From: Clostridia bacterium
Lineage (GTDB): Bacteria; Bacillota; Peptococcia; DRI-13; DTU073
DNA: 5,844 nt
Direction: 5' to 3'
NCBI GenBank assembly: GCA_012842035.1
Contig: DUTO01000015.1
Location: 1-5,844 of the forward strand
Of this stretch, positions 1 to 5,534 are shown one piece after another. The notes under the pieces were generated by a model. That model saw only the letters and a program-made list of their open reading frames with translations. It was not told where the DNA came from and made no database searches. Each line of letters opens with the position of its first letter. Position 1 is the stretch's first letter. Both the position numbers and the translations under genes were made by a program.

Positions 1-171
1 AGATACACGTCAGGATTATAGCTGGTAATATTGATAAGAAAGAAATAATATGGAAAAAGGTTATTGAAATGTTAAATATTTTAATAACCTTTCTTTGCTT
101 TTTAACTAAAAAGATATCTAGAGTTGTTTTTAATCTTGATTTATTGGGGTATGTTTTAGGAAAAATTTCTA
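1..171. repeat. Long direct repeat, left copy (may extend left of window)
   Basis: Matches 1965-2135 at a constant offset of 1964 with no gaps and three substitutions (98 c/t, 131 t/a, 167 t/c), about 98% identity. Similarity stops sharply after base 171. The left limit is unknown because the window starts inside the repeat. The unit contains a terminator-like hairpin. Bases 2-28 read in frame as DTRQDYSW followed by TAA, so the repeat may begin inside the 3' end of a gene lying outside the window. It is not an insertion sequence: it has no transposase and no terminal inverted repeats. Confidence 0.95.
56..103 (+). terminator. Rho-independent-like terminator in left repeat
   Basis: A 15-bp stem, 56-70 pairing with 78-92, encloses a 7-nt loop at 71-77. 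One pair is G-T (a wobble in RNA) and the rest are Watson-Crick. It is followed by a T-rich run (CTTTGCTTTTT). The stem is AU-rich with only two GC pairs, so its strength is uncertain. It lies about 28 bp after the possible stop codon at 26-28, a normal place for the terminator of an upstream plus-strand gene. Confidence 0.55.
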
Positions 172-177
172 TTTACG

Positions 178-206
178 TTGACAACGTGCAAATTAACACA
201 TATAGT
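178..206 (+). promoter_or_regulatory. Sigma-A promoter with consensus -35
   Basis: TTGACA at 178-183, a 17-bp spacer, then TATAGT at 201-206. The -35 is a perfect consensus and the -10 has one mismatch. Transcription would start near 213 and drive the gene at 258. The -35 begins seven bases after the repeat ends, so the promoter belongs to the block between the repeats and not to the repeat itself. Confidence 0.8.
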
Positions 207-257
207 ATTAGTATATGATAAAATGGCATAAATAAAAAACAGGAAGAAGGATTTGTC

Positions 258-683
258 ATGAGGATAACTACTCAAGAAATTAGAGAAAAAGTAATAGCAT
301 TATTTGCTGATATTTATCATCCTTTTAAAGAATTTCAGCAAAATATTATTTACAAAAAATATTGGGATAAGTGTATTGAGGCCATTTCCCATAGAGAGCT
401 TTTGTCTCATATGATTTTTTGTAATGACTTGTTTGAAATACCGCCGATAAAAACCTTTTTAATGTATTATCAAGCTGATTTTGTAAAAATAACAGGTGAT
501 GAGAAAGCCGAGCTTACTAGTTTTATTAAAAAAAGCATGGGTGCTTTTTGGGGAATGGTTTTTAAATTTGTTTTGCAGTATCAAGGGCAGAAAAATGTTT
601 CTGTTTCTATGAATAAGGTTTTTATGCTTAAAACTGCATCATATTTTAGTGAACCGAAAGAAAGAATAATTTTAGAGGAATAG
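258..683 (+). CDS. Hypothetical protein, 141 aa
   Basis: I do not recognise this family. The start is well supported: AGAAGG lies at 245-250, seven bases before the ATG, and a near-perfect promoter sits just upstream. The protein is mixed in charge and rich in aromatic residues. Residues 1-60 look alpha-helical. There is a hydrophobic stretch around residues 94-108 (MGAFWGMVFKFVLQY), too short and interrupted for a confident membrane helix, then a motif-like segment SVSMNKVFMLKTASYF at residues 115-130. No signal peptide and no cysteine pairs are visible. It is the first gene of the block between the repeats, and a 41-codon ORF follows 14 bases after its stop, so the two are probably co-transcribed. 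Its company (toxin-antitoxin genes in a repeat-flanked insert) suggests accessory or phage/plasmid origin, but no function can be inferred. Confidence 0.8.
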   Translation: MRITTQEIREKVIALFADIYHPFKEFQQNIIYKKYWDKCIEAISHRELLSHMIFCNDLFEIPPIKTFLMYYQADFVKITGDEKAELTSFIKKSMGAFWGMVFKFVLQYQGQKNVSVSMNKVFMLKTASYFSEPKERIILEE

Positions 684-697
684 ACGGGGGATAGCGG

Positions 698-823
698 ATG
701 AACGGACCATTTTTTTATATATGTGATGAAGAATTAAACTACAAAGGGTTTTTGTATCATGCTCTTCCGGAGAATAAGTGTGAAAAGTATGGTGATCATA
801 TCACTAGCTCTAAGGTTTGTTAG
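698..823 (+). CDS. Small ORF, 41 aa, possibly the 5' remnant of a longer gene
   Basis: The ATG at 698 follows GGGGG at 686-690 with a 7-base spacer, a good ribosome binding site, and lies 14 bases after the preceding stop, as in an operon. The peptide begins MNGPFFYICDEELNYKG and ends in TSSKVC. It has the composition of a soluble, folded protein with several aromatic residues and three cysteines, not that of a leader or toxic peptide. In the same frame beyond the TAG a short stretch (MIKSGVVFYEQ, 836-868) is open up to TAA at 869. The ORF may therefore be the head of a gene that lost its body when the toxin-antitoxin module was joined to it. I know no homologue, and it could equally be an intact small protein. 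Confidence 0.45.
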   Translation: MNGPFFYICDEELNYKGFLYHALPENKCEKYGDHITSSKVC

Positions 824-867
824 GAAGATAGGGGTATGATTAAATCGGGTGTAGTATTTTACGAACA

Positions 868-880
868 ATAACGTTATAAT
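868..880 (+). promoter_or_regulatory. Probable -10 and operator palindrome of the toxin-antitoxin operon
   Basis: TATAAT at 875-880 is a perfect -10 sequence, 27 bases before the antitoxin ATG. The 17-bp-spaced -35 (TAGTAT, 852-857) is poor. A perfect 10-bp palindrome, ATAACGTTAT (868-877), overlaps the -10. Phd/YefM antitoxins bind short palindromes in their own promoters, so this is a plausible autoregulatory operator. Operator function is inferred from position only. The ribosome binding site GGAGGGAG (891-898) follows. Confidence 0.4.
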
Positions 881-907
881 GAATAGCAAAGGAGGGAGTT
901 TTTATCT

Positions 908-1162
908 ATGCCTAATATTAAACCAATTTCTGATTTAAGGAATTACAATGAAGTGTTGCGGGATATTGCTGTAGGTGAGCCTGTCTTTTTAACTAAAAAT
1001 GGTAGAGGAAAATTTGCGATTCTTGATATTAATGAGTATGAAAAATTAAAGGCTTCGTTGAAACTAATGTCACAACTTGCTCAAGGAGAGTTGGTTGGGA
1101 AAGAAAAAGGTTGGATGACTATCGAGGAAGTAGAAGCAGAATTGGGAATTAAGAATGTATGA
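908..1162 (+). CDS. Type II antitoxin, Phd/YefM family
   Basis: An 84-aa protein with the Phd/YefM layout. Residues 1-50 form the N-terminal DNA-binding and dimerisation part, opening PNIKPISDLRNYNEVL and continuing GEPVFLTKNGRGKFAILDINEYEKL, the typical pattern of a strand with a K/R-N-G turn followed by an aliphatic strand. Residues 51-84 are the acidic C-terminal tail that normally wraps around the toxin. The start is set by GGAGGGAG at 891-898. The last eight bases overlap the toxin start, the usual coupling that keeps antitoxin synthesis ahead of toxin. The expected role is to neutralise the toxin encoded next to it and to repress the shared promoter, more tightly when bound to toxin. 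Family assignment is confident; the exact subfamily and the operator are not known. Confidence 0.9.
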   Translation: MPNIKPISDLRNYNEVLRDIAVGEPVFLTKNGRGKFAILDINEYEKLKASLKLMSQLAQGELVGKEKGWMTIEEVEAELGIKNV

Positions 1163-1475
1163 ATTAAAAATTTCGCCTGAAGCAAAAAATGATTTGGCGG
1201 AAATTAAGCGTTACATTTCTCAGGAACTTTATAATTCGCAGGCAGCTGTGAAATTATGTTCTAAAATTATGAAAAAAATACGTAGGCTATCGGAGTATCC
1301 CGAAATCGGAACGCCATTATCTTCGATAATTGACATTCAAACAGATTATCGTTTTCTTGTCTGTGGAAATTATCTGATATTTTATAGATTTGAAGAGAAA
1401 AATGTTTTTATATCAAGAATTTTATATGGTAGGCGAGATTATATGCGCATTTTGTTTGGTTATTTATCGGAGTAA
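1155..1475 (+). CDS. Type II toxin, RelE/ParE family
   Basis: A 106-aa protein with the RelE/ParE superfamily pattern. It has the N-terminal strand and helices (YELKISPEAKNDLAEIKRYI, residues 2-21), the helix ending in the family-typical EYPEIG (47-52), and the C-terminal sheet DYRFLVCGNYLIFYRF (64-79) followed by ISRILYGRRDYMRILF (87-102). The paired arginines at 93-94 and the R-D-Y motif are conserved in this family. RelE members cleave mRNA at the ribosome and ParE members poison DNA gyrase; sequence alone does not decide, although the ILxGRRDYxxILF ending is common in proteins annotated ParE-like. The ATG overlaps the antitoxin stop by eight bases and lacks a strong site of its own, so translation is probably coupled. 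It appears intact. Its stop codon directly abuts the truncated yjbQ sequence, in the same frame. Confidence 0.92.
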   Translation: MYELKISPEAKNDLAEIKRYISQELYNSQAAVKLCSKIMKKIRRLSEYPEIGTPLSSIIDIQTDYRFLVCGNYLIFYRFEEKNVFISRILYGRRDYMRILFGYLSE

Positions 1476-1847
1476 CCTACTAAAGTACAGGAGTTTATCG
1501 AGATTACAGGTCTGATTCAGGAAGAGGTAAAAAAGAGCGGAGCTAAAGAGGGAATAGTCGTGGTCTTTGTTCCTCATACAACAGCAGGTGTTACAATTAA
1601 TGAAAATGCCGATCCTGATGTGGCTTTTGATATTTTATCCGGATTGAATAAAGCTTTTCCGGAAAGTAATAGTTATCGTCATCTGGAAGGCAATTCACCT
1701 GCCCATATTAAAGCTTCTCAATTTGGTTCATCGTGTACAATTATCATTGAACAGAGGCAATTAAAACTTGGCACATGGCAGGGAGTCTATTTTTGTGAGT
1801 TTGATGGACCGAGAGAGAGAAAGGTTTATGTGAAAGTCATTTGCTAA
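1476..1847 (+). pseudogene. 5'-truncated YjbQ/UPF0047 family gene (secondary thiamine-phosphate synthase-like)
   Basis: From 1476 the frame reads PTKVQEFIEITGLIQEEV and continues through the YjbQ hallmarks VPHTTAGVTINENADPDV, HLEGNSPAHIKAS and GTWQGVYFCEFDGPRERKV to a stop at 1845-1847. That is 123 codons against about 130-139 in complete members. Only the first 8-12 codons, including the start, are missing, and they are replaced by the toxin stop codon. No ATG, GTG or TTG occurs between 1476 and 1559. The first usable codon is GTG 1560, which would give a 95-aa protein without its first strand and helix and has no good ribosome binding site. YjbQ proteins fold as a trimeric beta-rich enzyme with weak thiamine-phosphate synthase activity; here the gene is probably dead. 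The body is undamaged, so truncation looks recent, and an intact copy may exist to the left of the window. Confidence 0.8.
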
Positions 1848-1882
1848 TAAGCAGACAATTATTGCTATCAAGAGGTGATGGT

Positions 1883-1992
1883 ATGATGAACATTGCTGTC
1901 CGGGAGGTATTAGAGGGGCAGCGAACATAAACGGTATGTTGTAATTATTTCTGAATGCTAGTGTAGATACACGTCAGGATTATAGCTGGTAA
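1883..1992 (+). pseudogene. Possible remnants of a small gene between yjbQ fragment and repeat
   Basis: After yjbQ a good ribosome binding site (AGAGGTGATG, 1871-1880) precedes ATG 1883, but the frame stops after 15 codons (MMNIAVREVLEGQRT, stop 1928-1930). A second frame then reads HKRYVVIISEC (1926-1958), and a third reads NASVDTRQDYSW before TAA 1990-1992, the last part lying inside the repeat. Dropping one G from the GGGG run at 1915-1918 joins the first two pieces. This looks like a decayed or internally deleted gene whose 3' end is shared with repeat 1. The pieces are short and could be chance. The rest of the gene-poor stretch 1848-2238 holds the repeat, its hairpin and a possible promoter. 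Confidence 0.25.
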
Positions 1993-2135
1993 TATTGATA
2001 AGAAAGAAATAATATGGAAAAAGGTTATTGAAATGTTAAATATTTTAATAACCTTTCTTTGTTTTTTAACTAAAAAGATATCTAGAGTTGTTTTAAATCT
2101 TGATTTATTGGGGTATGTTTTAGGAAAAATCTCTA
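1965..2135. repeat. Long direct repeat, right copy
   Basis: Pairs with 1-171 without gaps, with substitutions at 2062, 2095 and 2131. The right end is precise: base 2136 onward (GTACGGCAGG) bears no relation to 172 onward (TTTACGTTGA). The true left end is unknown because the partner copy is cut by the window edge; the duplication may extend back through the yjbQ fragment to about 1476. The right copy sits between the apparent gene debris and the promoter of the HIRAN gene. Confidence 0.95.
2020..2068 (+). terminator. Rho-independent-like terminator in right repeat
   Basis: The same hairpin as at 56-92: stem 2020-2034 with 2042-2056, loop 2035-2041, followed by CTTTGTTTTTT. The c-to-t change at 2062 lengthens the T run compared with the left copy. 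It would end transcription coming from the toxin-antitoxin operon and yjbQ fragment, since no other terminator is visible between 1475 and here. Confidence 0.55.
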
Positions 2136-2161
2136 GTACGGCAGGAAAAGACAGAATAATG

Positions 2162-2195
2162 TTGTATTAAAACTATACACGACATATTAGCTAAT
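2162..2195 (+). promoter_or_regulatory. Possible promoter with -10 palindrome for the HIRAN gene
   Basis: TTGTAT (2162-2167), a 17-bp spacer, then TATTAG (2185-2190), moderately close to the sigma-A consensus and downstream of the terminator. A perfect 10-bp palindrome, ATTAGCTAAT (2186-2195), covers the -10 and could be an operator; no regulator can be named. The start codon lies about 44 bases downstream. Confidence 0.35.
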
Positions 2196-2238
2196 TAGGA
2201 AAAGAAAGTTCGCTTTTTTGCAGGTTCGGGGGGATTAT

Positions 2239-4161
2239 ATGACTGAAGAAAGTATCTATAAATATATAAACAAAATGTTAGCTGAAAATCCGGAATTGCC
2301 TTATGTTTTTCAGAATCCATCTGCGGGATGGAGAGATGTCAGCTATGTGTTATGGGAGGACGACTTGCCCTTTTTCCTTAAAGAAAAACTGGCGATGGAA
2401 TTAATGGAACAGATTGTAATTTGTACTAAAAGACAAAGCTCCACCAAAAAACTCCGTCGAGTACTTGTGAGAAAGCCAATTTTTTTGTATTTAACAAAGT
2501 TAAACAGCCGTATGAAACTTTATTTATCAGAAAAGTTAATTGATGAAAAACAATTGTATTCTTTGGGTATAAAACTGGCAACACAAAGCATGATAGAGGA
2601 AGAAGTAAAGTTAGGTATGCTTATTCTTGGTTTTTTTGAAAATGATATAGTGAGACAAATCATGAAAACACTAGGTTCCCATAGTGAATTAACCCTTTAT
2701 GCAGTGGAAGCTTCTAAAAATTTTAGAAATCATAATGAGTTCCTTTTTGAACTATTGCAAAATACATGTGGTTTTGGGAAATTGGTTGCTCTGACCTTGT
2801 TTGAGCCGGTAAAGCCGGAACAGAAAAAGTGGTTATTTGAGCAGGGGGCAATCAATGACGTAGTTCCTAATCTGTCCGCGATTATGTGTCTTGAAAAAAC
2901 AGACATGGTAGTATTTTATCAGAATTTAACGTTGATTCGGGAAAATTTCTCTCAGTTATCTTATTTATTGGCATATGCTCTGGAGTATAATAATATAAAA
3001 AGATTCGAGCAGAGTTTAGTTCTTGTGGAAAAATATTTGCAGGTTTTTTCTACATATGCTAAGTCATTTCTTGACTTAGCAGGAGTAGTCATGATTAAAA
3101 AGAGTATGTTTTCTTATGAGCCCCAATATGATGAAGATATTGTACAGGAAAATGGTTGGTCGAATAATAAAGAAAAACAAATTAGCAATATTTGTCAGGG
3201 AATAATAAAACAGCCTAAATGGAAGAACATTGTTTTACAGGAATTAAGTAGGCCACAAGAGCAAACAAGTCTTATTGTATCAGCATTAGAAAAGTTAAAA
3301 ATGGTACCCTCTTTCATGGAGTTTATTCCTTTATTGCAGAGAGATTTGTTTGATATGGACCTTTTAAAATATTTTCTTATTGAACATCCCCAGGCTTATT
3401 TAAGAGATGTTTTAACTTATTTGCACTATGTCTTGCCCCAGAAAGTTTTAAGTGAAGAACCACAGAAAATAGCGGAAGATGAGGTAGGAGATGAATATAA
3501 ACCGGATATTTGGCTTGTTTTTTTACTTAAAGCTTTGCGCCAAGCAAGAAAGAATGAAGAGGCTTTATTTATTTGTTGTTTGACGGCTCGCTTTCCGGAT
3601 GTGCGTAGAGAGACCATCCAGGCTTTGCGTGTGTTTAAAACGGAATGGAGTGCCGAGGTTATTCCAGCTTTGGAGCAGGCTTATGAACAAGAACCGGTAA
3701 AAAGCATCAGGAAACGATTGTTGCGTTTAATGGGTAGAAAAAGTAAGGGGCAGGAGAAGGAACAACGCTATTTAGATGTTTCTGAAAATAAGGTTACCCC
3801 ATCTCCGTTTGACCTTTGTATCCTTGAGACAAAGATAGCCGGTACTTTTTTCCGTGACCTGTTGGTCGTGGAAGGTCAAGTTGAGACCGGTGATATCCTT
3901 TATCTTGTGCGTGAGCCGGAAAATAAGTATGACCCCAAGGCGATAATGGTAACAACTGAGGATGGCTATGTCTTAGGATATGTATCCAAGGCTGATAATA
4001 AAATGCCGGCCTCACTGCTGGATGATGGTGAAAAGCTATATGCAGTTTTACTTAGTGATAATTTAGAGCAGGGGAAACCGGAGATTAAAATTATGTTAAG
4101 TAAAAAGCCTCAACAGGTAGGGAAGATTATTCAACTTCCTTCTTTAAGTGATAAAATGTGA
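2239..4161 (+). CDS. HIRAN domain protein with long alpha-helical/HEAT-like N-terminus
   Basis: A 640-aa protein. The ATG at 2239 is chosen because GGGGGG at 2228-2233 lies five bases upstream; the frame is open a little further to a TTG at 2218 without a good site. Residues 1 to about 420 are predicted helical and unfamiliar in detail. Residues about 424-500 look like HEAT-type helical repeats (EALFICCLTARFPDVRRETI, then SAEVIPALEQAYEQ and a basic IRKRLLRLMGRK). Residues about 524-625 are a HIRAN domain, with the signature REPENKYDPKAI (558-569), then GYVLGYV (576-582) and MPASLLDDGEKLYAVL. HIRAN in eukaryotic HLTF binds 3' ends of single-stranded DNA, and bacterial HIRAN proteins are often fused to nucleases or helicases. 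None is visible here, so a DNA- or nucleic-acid-binding scaffold is an inference. No signal peptide or membrane segment, so probably cytoplasmic. Confidence 0.9.
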   Translation: MTEESIYKYINKMLAENPELPYVFQNPSAGWRDVSYVLWEDDLPFFLKEKLAMELMEQIVICTKRQSSTKKLRRVLVRKPIFLYLTKLNSRMKLYLSEKLIDEKQLYSLGIKLATQSMIEEEVKLGMLILGFFENDIVRQIMKTLGSHSELTLYAVEASKNFRNHNEFLFELLQNTCGFGKLVALTLFEPVKPEQKKWLFEQGAINDVVPNLSAIMCLEKTDMVVFYQNLTLIRENFSQLSYLLAYALEYNNIKRFEQSLVLVEKYLQVFSTYAKSFLDLAGVVMIKKSMFSYEPQYDEDIVQENGWSNNKEKQISNICQGIIKQPKWKNIVLQELSRPQEQTSLIVSALEKLKMVPSFMEFIPLLQRDLFDMDLLKYFLIEHPQAYLRDVLTYLHYVLPQKVLSEEPQKIAEDEVGDEYKPDIWLVFLLKALRQARKNEEALFICCLTARFPDVRRETIQALRVFKTEWSAEVIPALEQAYEQEPVKSIRKRLLRLMGRKSKGQEKEQRYLDVSENKVTPSPFDLCILETKIAGTFFRDLLVVEGQVETGDILYLVREPENKYDPKAIMVTTEDGYVLGYVSKADNKMPASLLDDGEKLYAVLLSDNLEQGKPEIKIMLSKKPQQVGKIIQLPSLSDKM

Positions 4162-4292
4162 TAAAACTAAATAAAATATATCACTTTTCGGCAGATAGGG
4201 GATTTTTCGGTTGTCGTCATTTTTCCAAAGCTAATCAATTTTTAAAAGAAAATGGACAGAAGGAAATAGATTGGCAAATTCTCAATATTTGA
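4158..4292 (+). CDS. Small ORF, 44 aa, overlapping the HIRAN gene stop
   Basis: A GTG at 4158 overlaps the TGA of the HIRAN gene (GTGA), the arrangement of translational coupling. The frame stays open for 44 codons to TGA at 4290-4292. The peptide is basic and hydrophilic (middle part HFSADRGFFGCRHFSKANQF, end EIDWQILNI). Its last 51 bases lie antisense to the 3' end of the minus-strand membrane-protein gene. There is no strong ribosome binding site and no family I recognise. It may be a real coupled peptide, a remnant of a longer gene, or chance. Confidence 0.25.
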   Translation: MIKLNKIYHFSADRGFFGCRHFSKANQFLKENGQKEIDWQILNI

Positions 4293-4604
4293 TTTAGAAA
4301 GTATTAAAAGGTTCACTATGTGGTAGAGACCAACGACAAAAAAAATAGCTACAACAACTTGTGTGCTACGATAAGCAAAGTGAAAGTTTTTCTTGGCTAC
4401 CCAAGGTATAATTATCATAAACAGAATTAAAGTTCCTAATTTATAACTAATAACAGCGAGGGGGTTAATTAGAAATAACTGTTGTAGGAAAGGATTTAAT
4501 TCTATCTCATAGCCAAAATATTGGGTTAACCATAGGGTTACCCCAAGGTCCCAGATATTTAAAAAACAAAAAGTTATAAGTAAGGATGATAATTTAAGGA
4601 ACAT
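4242..4604 (-). CDS. Small integral membrane protein, DUF5658-like
   Basis: A 120-aa, strongly hydrophobic protein with three or four membrane helices: about residues 5-27, 41-63 (around INPLAVISYKLGTLILFMII), 82-100, and possibly the C-terminal tail. The signature fits DUF5658: N-x-x-D in the first helix (FLNIWDLGVTLW, 14-25), then a loop with ELNPF (35-39) and a lysine within the second helix (K55). The function of that family is unknown. ATG is the only canonical start before an upstream in-frame stop, yet no ribosome binding site is seen before it (upstream on its strand reads TACTACTACT), so translation may be weak or leaderless. It is convergent with the HIRAN gene and divergent from the lipoprotein gene, whose start is 54 bases away. 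No clear promoter was found on this strand. Confidence 0.7.
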   Translation of the reverse strand: MFLKLSSLLITFCFLNIWDLGVTLWLTQYFGYEIELNPFLQQLFLINPLAVISYKLGTLILFMIIIPWVAKKNFHFAYRSTQVVVAIFFVVGLYHIVNLLILSKSNIENLPIYFLLSIFF

Positions 4605-4658
4605 AGTAGTAGTATGGCTTATTCAGTGTTTTGTTATTCTGTAACGAGGGGGATTAAG

Positions 4659-5516
4659 TTGAAACGACGAATAGTCATCTTATGTGTGTGTTTATGGATT
4701 TTTACCGGTTGTGTAAATATGGACAATAGCCAGTTGGCAGGTGAAAAAGCTAAAGGTATTATTAATGAAAGTGGGCTGACTATCGGTGAGCGAGCAAATG
4801 TACCTAAAGAATATACTAGGGTAGAGATAGAGGAAAATTCATTTGCAGCTTATTTGCGTAATTTGCCCTTAAAAGAGCATAAGGCGAAAGTTTTATATTA
4901 TAACGGCAAGATAAAAGAAAATTATGGGGTATATGAAGCGGTGGTGGATATGGAGATTGGAACAAAAAATTTACAGCAATGTGCTGATGCTGTGATGAGG
5001 CTGAGGGGGGAATATCTTTATCAACAAAAGAAATGGGGAGAAATTCATTTTAATTTAACAAATGGGTTTAGAGTGGATTATAGTAAATGGATGCAGGGTT
5101 ATAGGGTTATTGTAGATGGGAATAAAACATATTGGGAAAAGAAAAGCCAAGAGCTTAATTCGTATGATAGTTTTAGAAAATATATGGATTTTGTTTTTAC
5201 ATATGCTGGAACGTTATCTTTGTCTAAAGAGCTTCAAACTGTAAAATTAGAAGAGATGCAAAGCGGGGATGTATTTATTCAGGGAGGGAGTCCCGGACAT
5301 GCAGTCATAGTTGTAGATATGGCTGAGAATCAAGAAACGGGAGAAAAACTCTATATGTTAGCACAAAGTTATATGCCTGCTCAAGATATACAGATTCTTG
5401 CCAATCCCAATAATAGAGAAATAAGTCCATGGTATGTTTTAAGTGCTGATGAAAAAATATGTACACCGGAATGGGTTTTTACTAAAGATGATTTAATGAG
5501 GTTTTTTGATGAATAA
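4659..5516 (+). CDS. DUF4846 domain lipoprotein
   Basis: A 285-aa protein starting at TTG 4659, preceded by GAGGGGG (4646-4652) with a 6-base spacer. An in-frame ATG at 4614 would add 15 residues but has no well-placed site and would bury the signal peptide. From the TTG the N-terminus is a textbook lipoprotein signal: basic MKRR, a hydrophobic core, and lipobox FTGC with C18 as lipid anchor. The mature part matches DUF4846: SFAAYLRNLPL (61-71), LQQCADAVMRLRGEYLY (105-121), FVFTYAGTLSL (178-188), GGSPGHAVIVVD (209-220), LAQSYMPAQDIQ (234-245) and TPEW (269-272). The enzymatic role of this family is not known to me. The conserved cysteine (C108) and the G-H-A-V-I-V-V-D stretch suggest a catalytic or binding pocket, but that is inference. 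Expected location is the outer face of the cytoplasmic membrane. Confidence 0.92.
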   Translation: MKRRIVILCVCLWIFTGCVNMDNSQLAGEKAKGIINESGLTIGERANVPKEYTRVEIEENSFAAYLRNLPLKEHKAKVLYYNGKIKENYGVYEAVVDMEIGTKNLQQCADAVMRLRGEYLYQQKKWGEIHFNLTNGFRVDYSKWMQGYRVIVDGNKTYWEKKSQELNSYDSFRKYMDFVFTYAGTLSLSKELQTVKLEEMQSGDVFIQGGSPGHAVIVVDMAENQETGEKLYMLAQSYMPAQDIQILANPNNREISPWYVLSADEKICTPEWVFTKDDLMRFFDE

Positions 5517-5534
5517 GAATTTGCACACAACCTC

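Larger units (their letters stand above)
172..1475. mobile_element. Putative inserted toxin-antitoxin cargo segment
   Basis: This block lies between the end of the left repeat (171) and the abrupt start of the yjbQ homology (about 1476). It carries a consensus promoter, a 141-aa unknown gene, a 41-aa ORF and a complete type II toxin-antitoxin pair. Three observations suggest insertion: the 171-bp flanking repeat, the loss of the first codons of yjbQ exactly at the right edge, and the accessory nature of the content. No transposase, integrase or inverted ends are visible. The pattern resembles insertion with long target duplication, described for restriction-modification genes, but a local duplication followed by rearrangement would look alike. 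The unit boundaries are inferred. Confidence 0.4.

Noticed and set aside
56..92. Repeat hairpin as a CRISPR or miniature inverted-repeat element
   Set aside because: There are only two copies with no spacers, the inverted repeat is internal rather than terminal, and the T tract fits a terminator better.
1489..1505. AGGAG followed nine bases later by ATT as a non-standard start that would rescue yjbQ
   Set aside because: ATT starts are very rare, and the product would still lack the N-terminal strand; chance similarity is more likely.
2218..2238. Upstream TTG start for the HIRAN gene
   Set aside because: The seven extra codons include the GGGGGG ribosome site itself; the ATG at 2239 is correctly spaced from it.
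3426..3617. Minus-strand open frame of 63 codons inside the HIRAN gene
   Set aside because: It lies wholly within a well-supported coding gene, has no ribosome site and resembles no protein family; a frame shadow.
3794..4015. Minus-strand open frame of 73 codons opposite the HIRAN domain
   Set aside because: It is antisense to the conserved HIRAN domain, with histidine- and proline-rich composition typical of shadow frames.
4162..4241. Bidirectional terminator between the convergent HIRAN and membrane-protein genes
   Set aside because: No stem of useful length followed by a T run was found on either strand.
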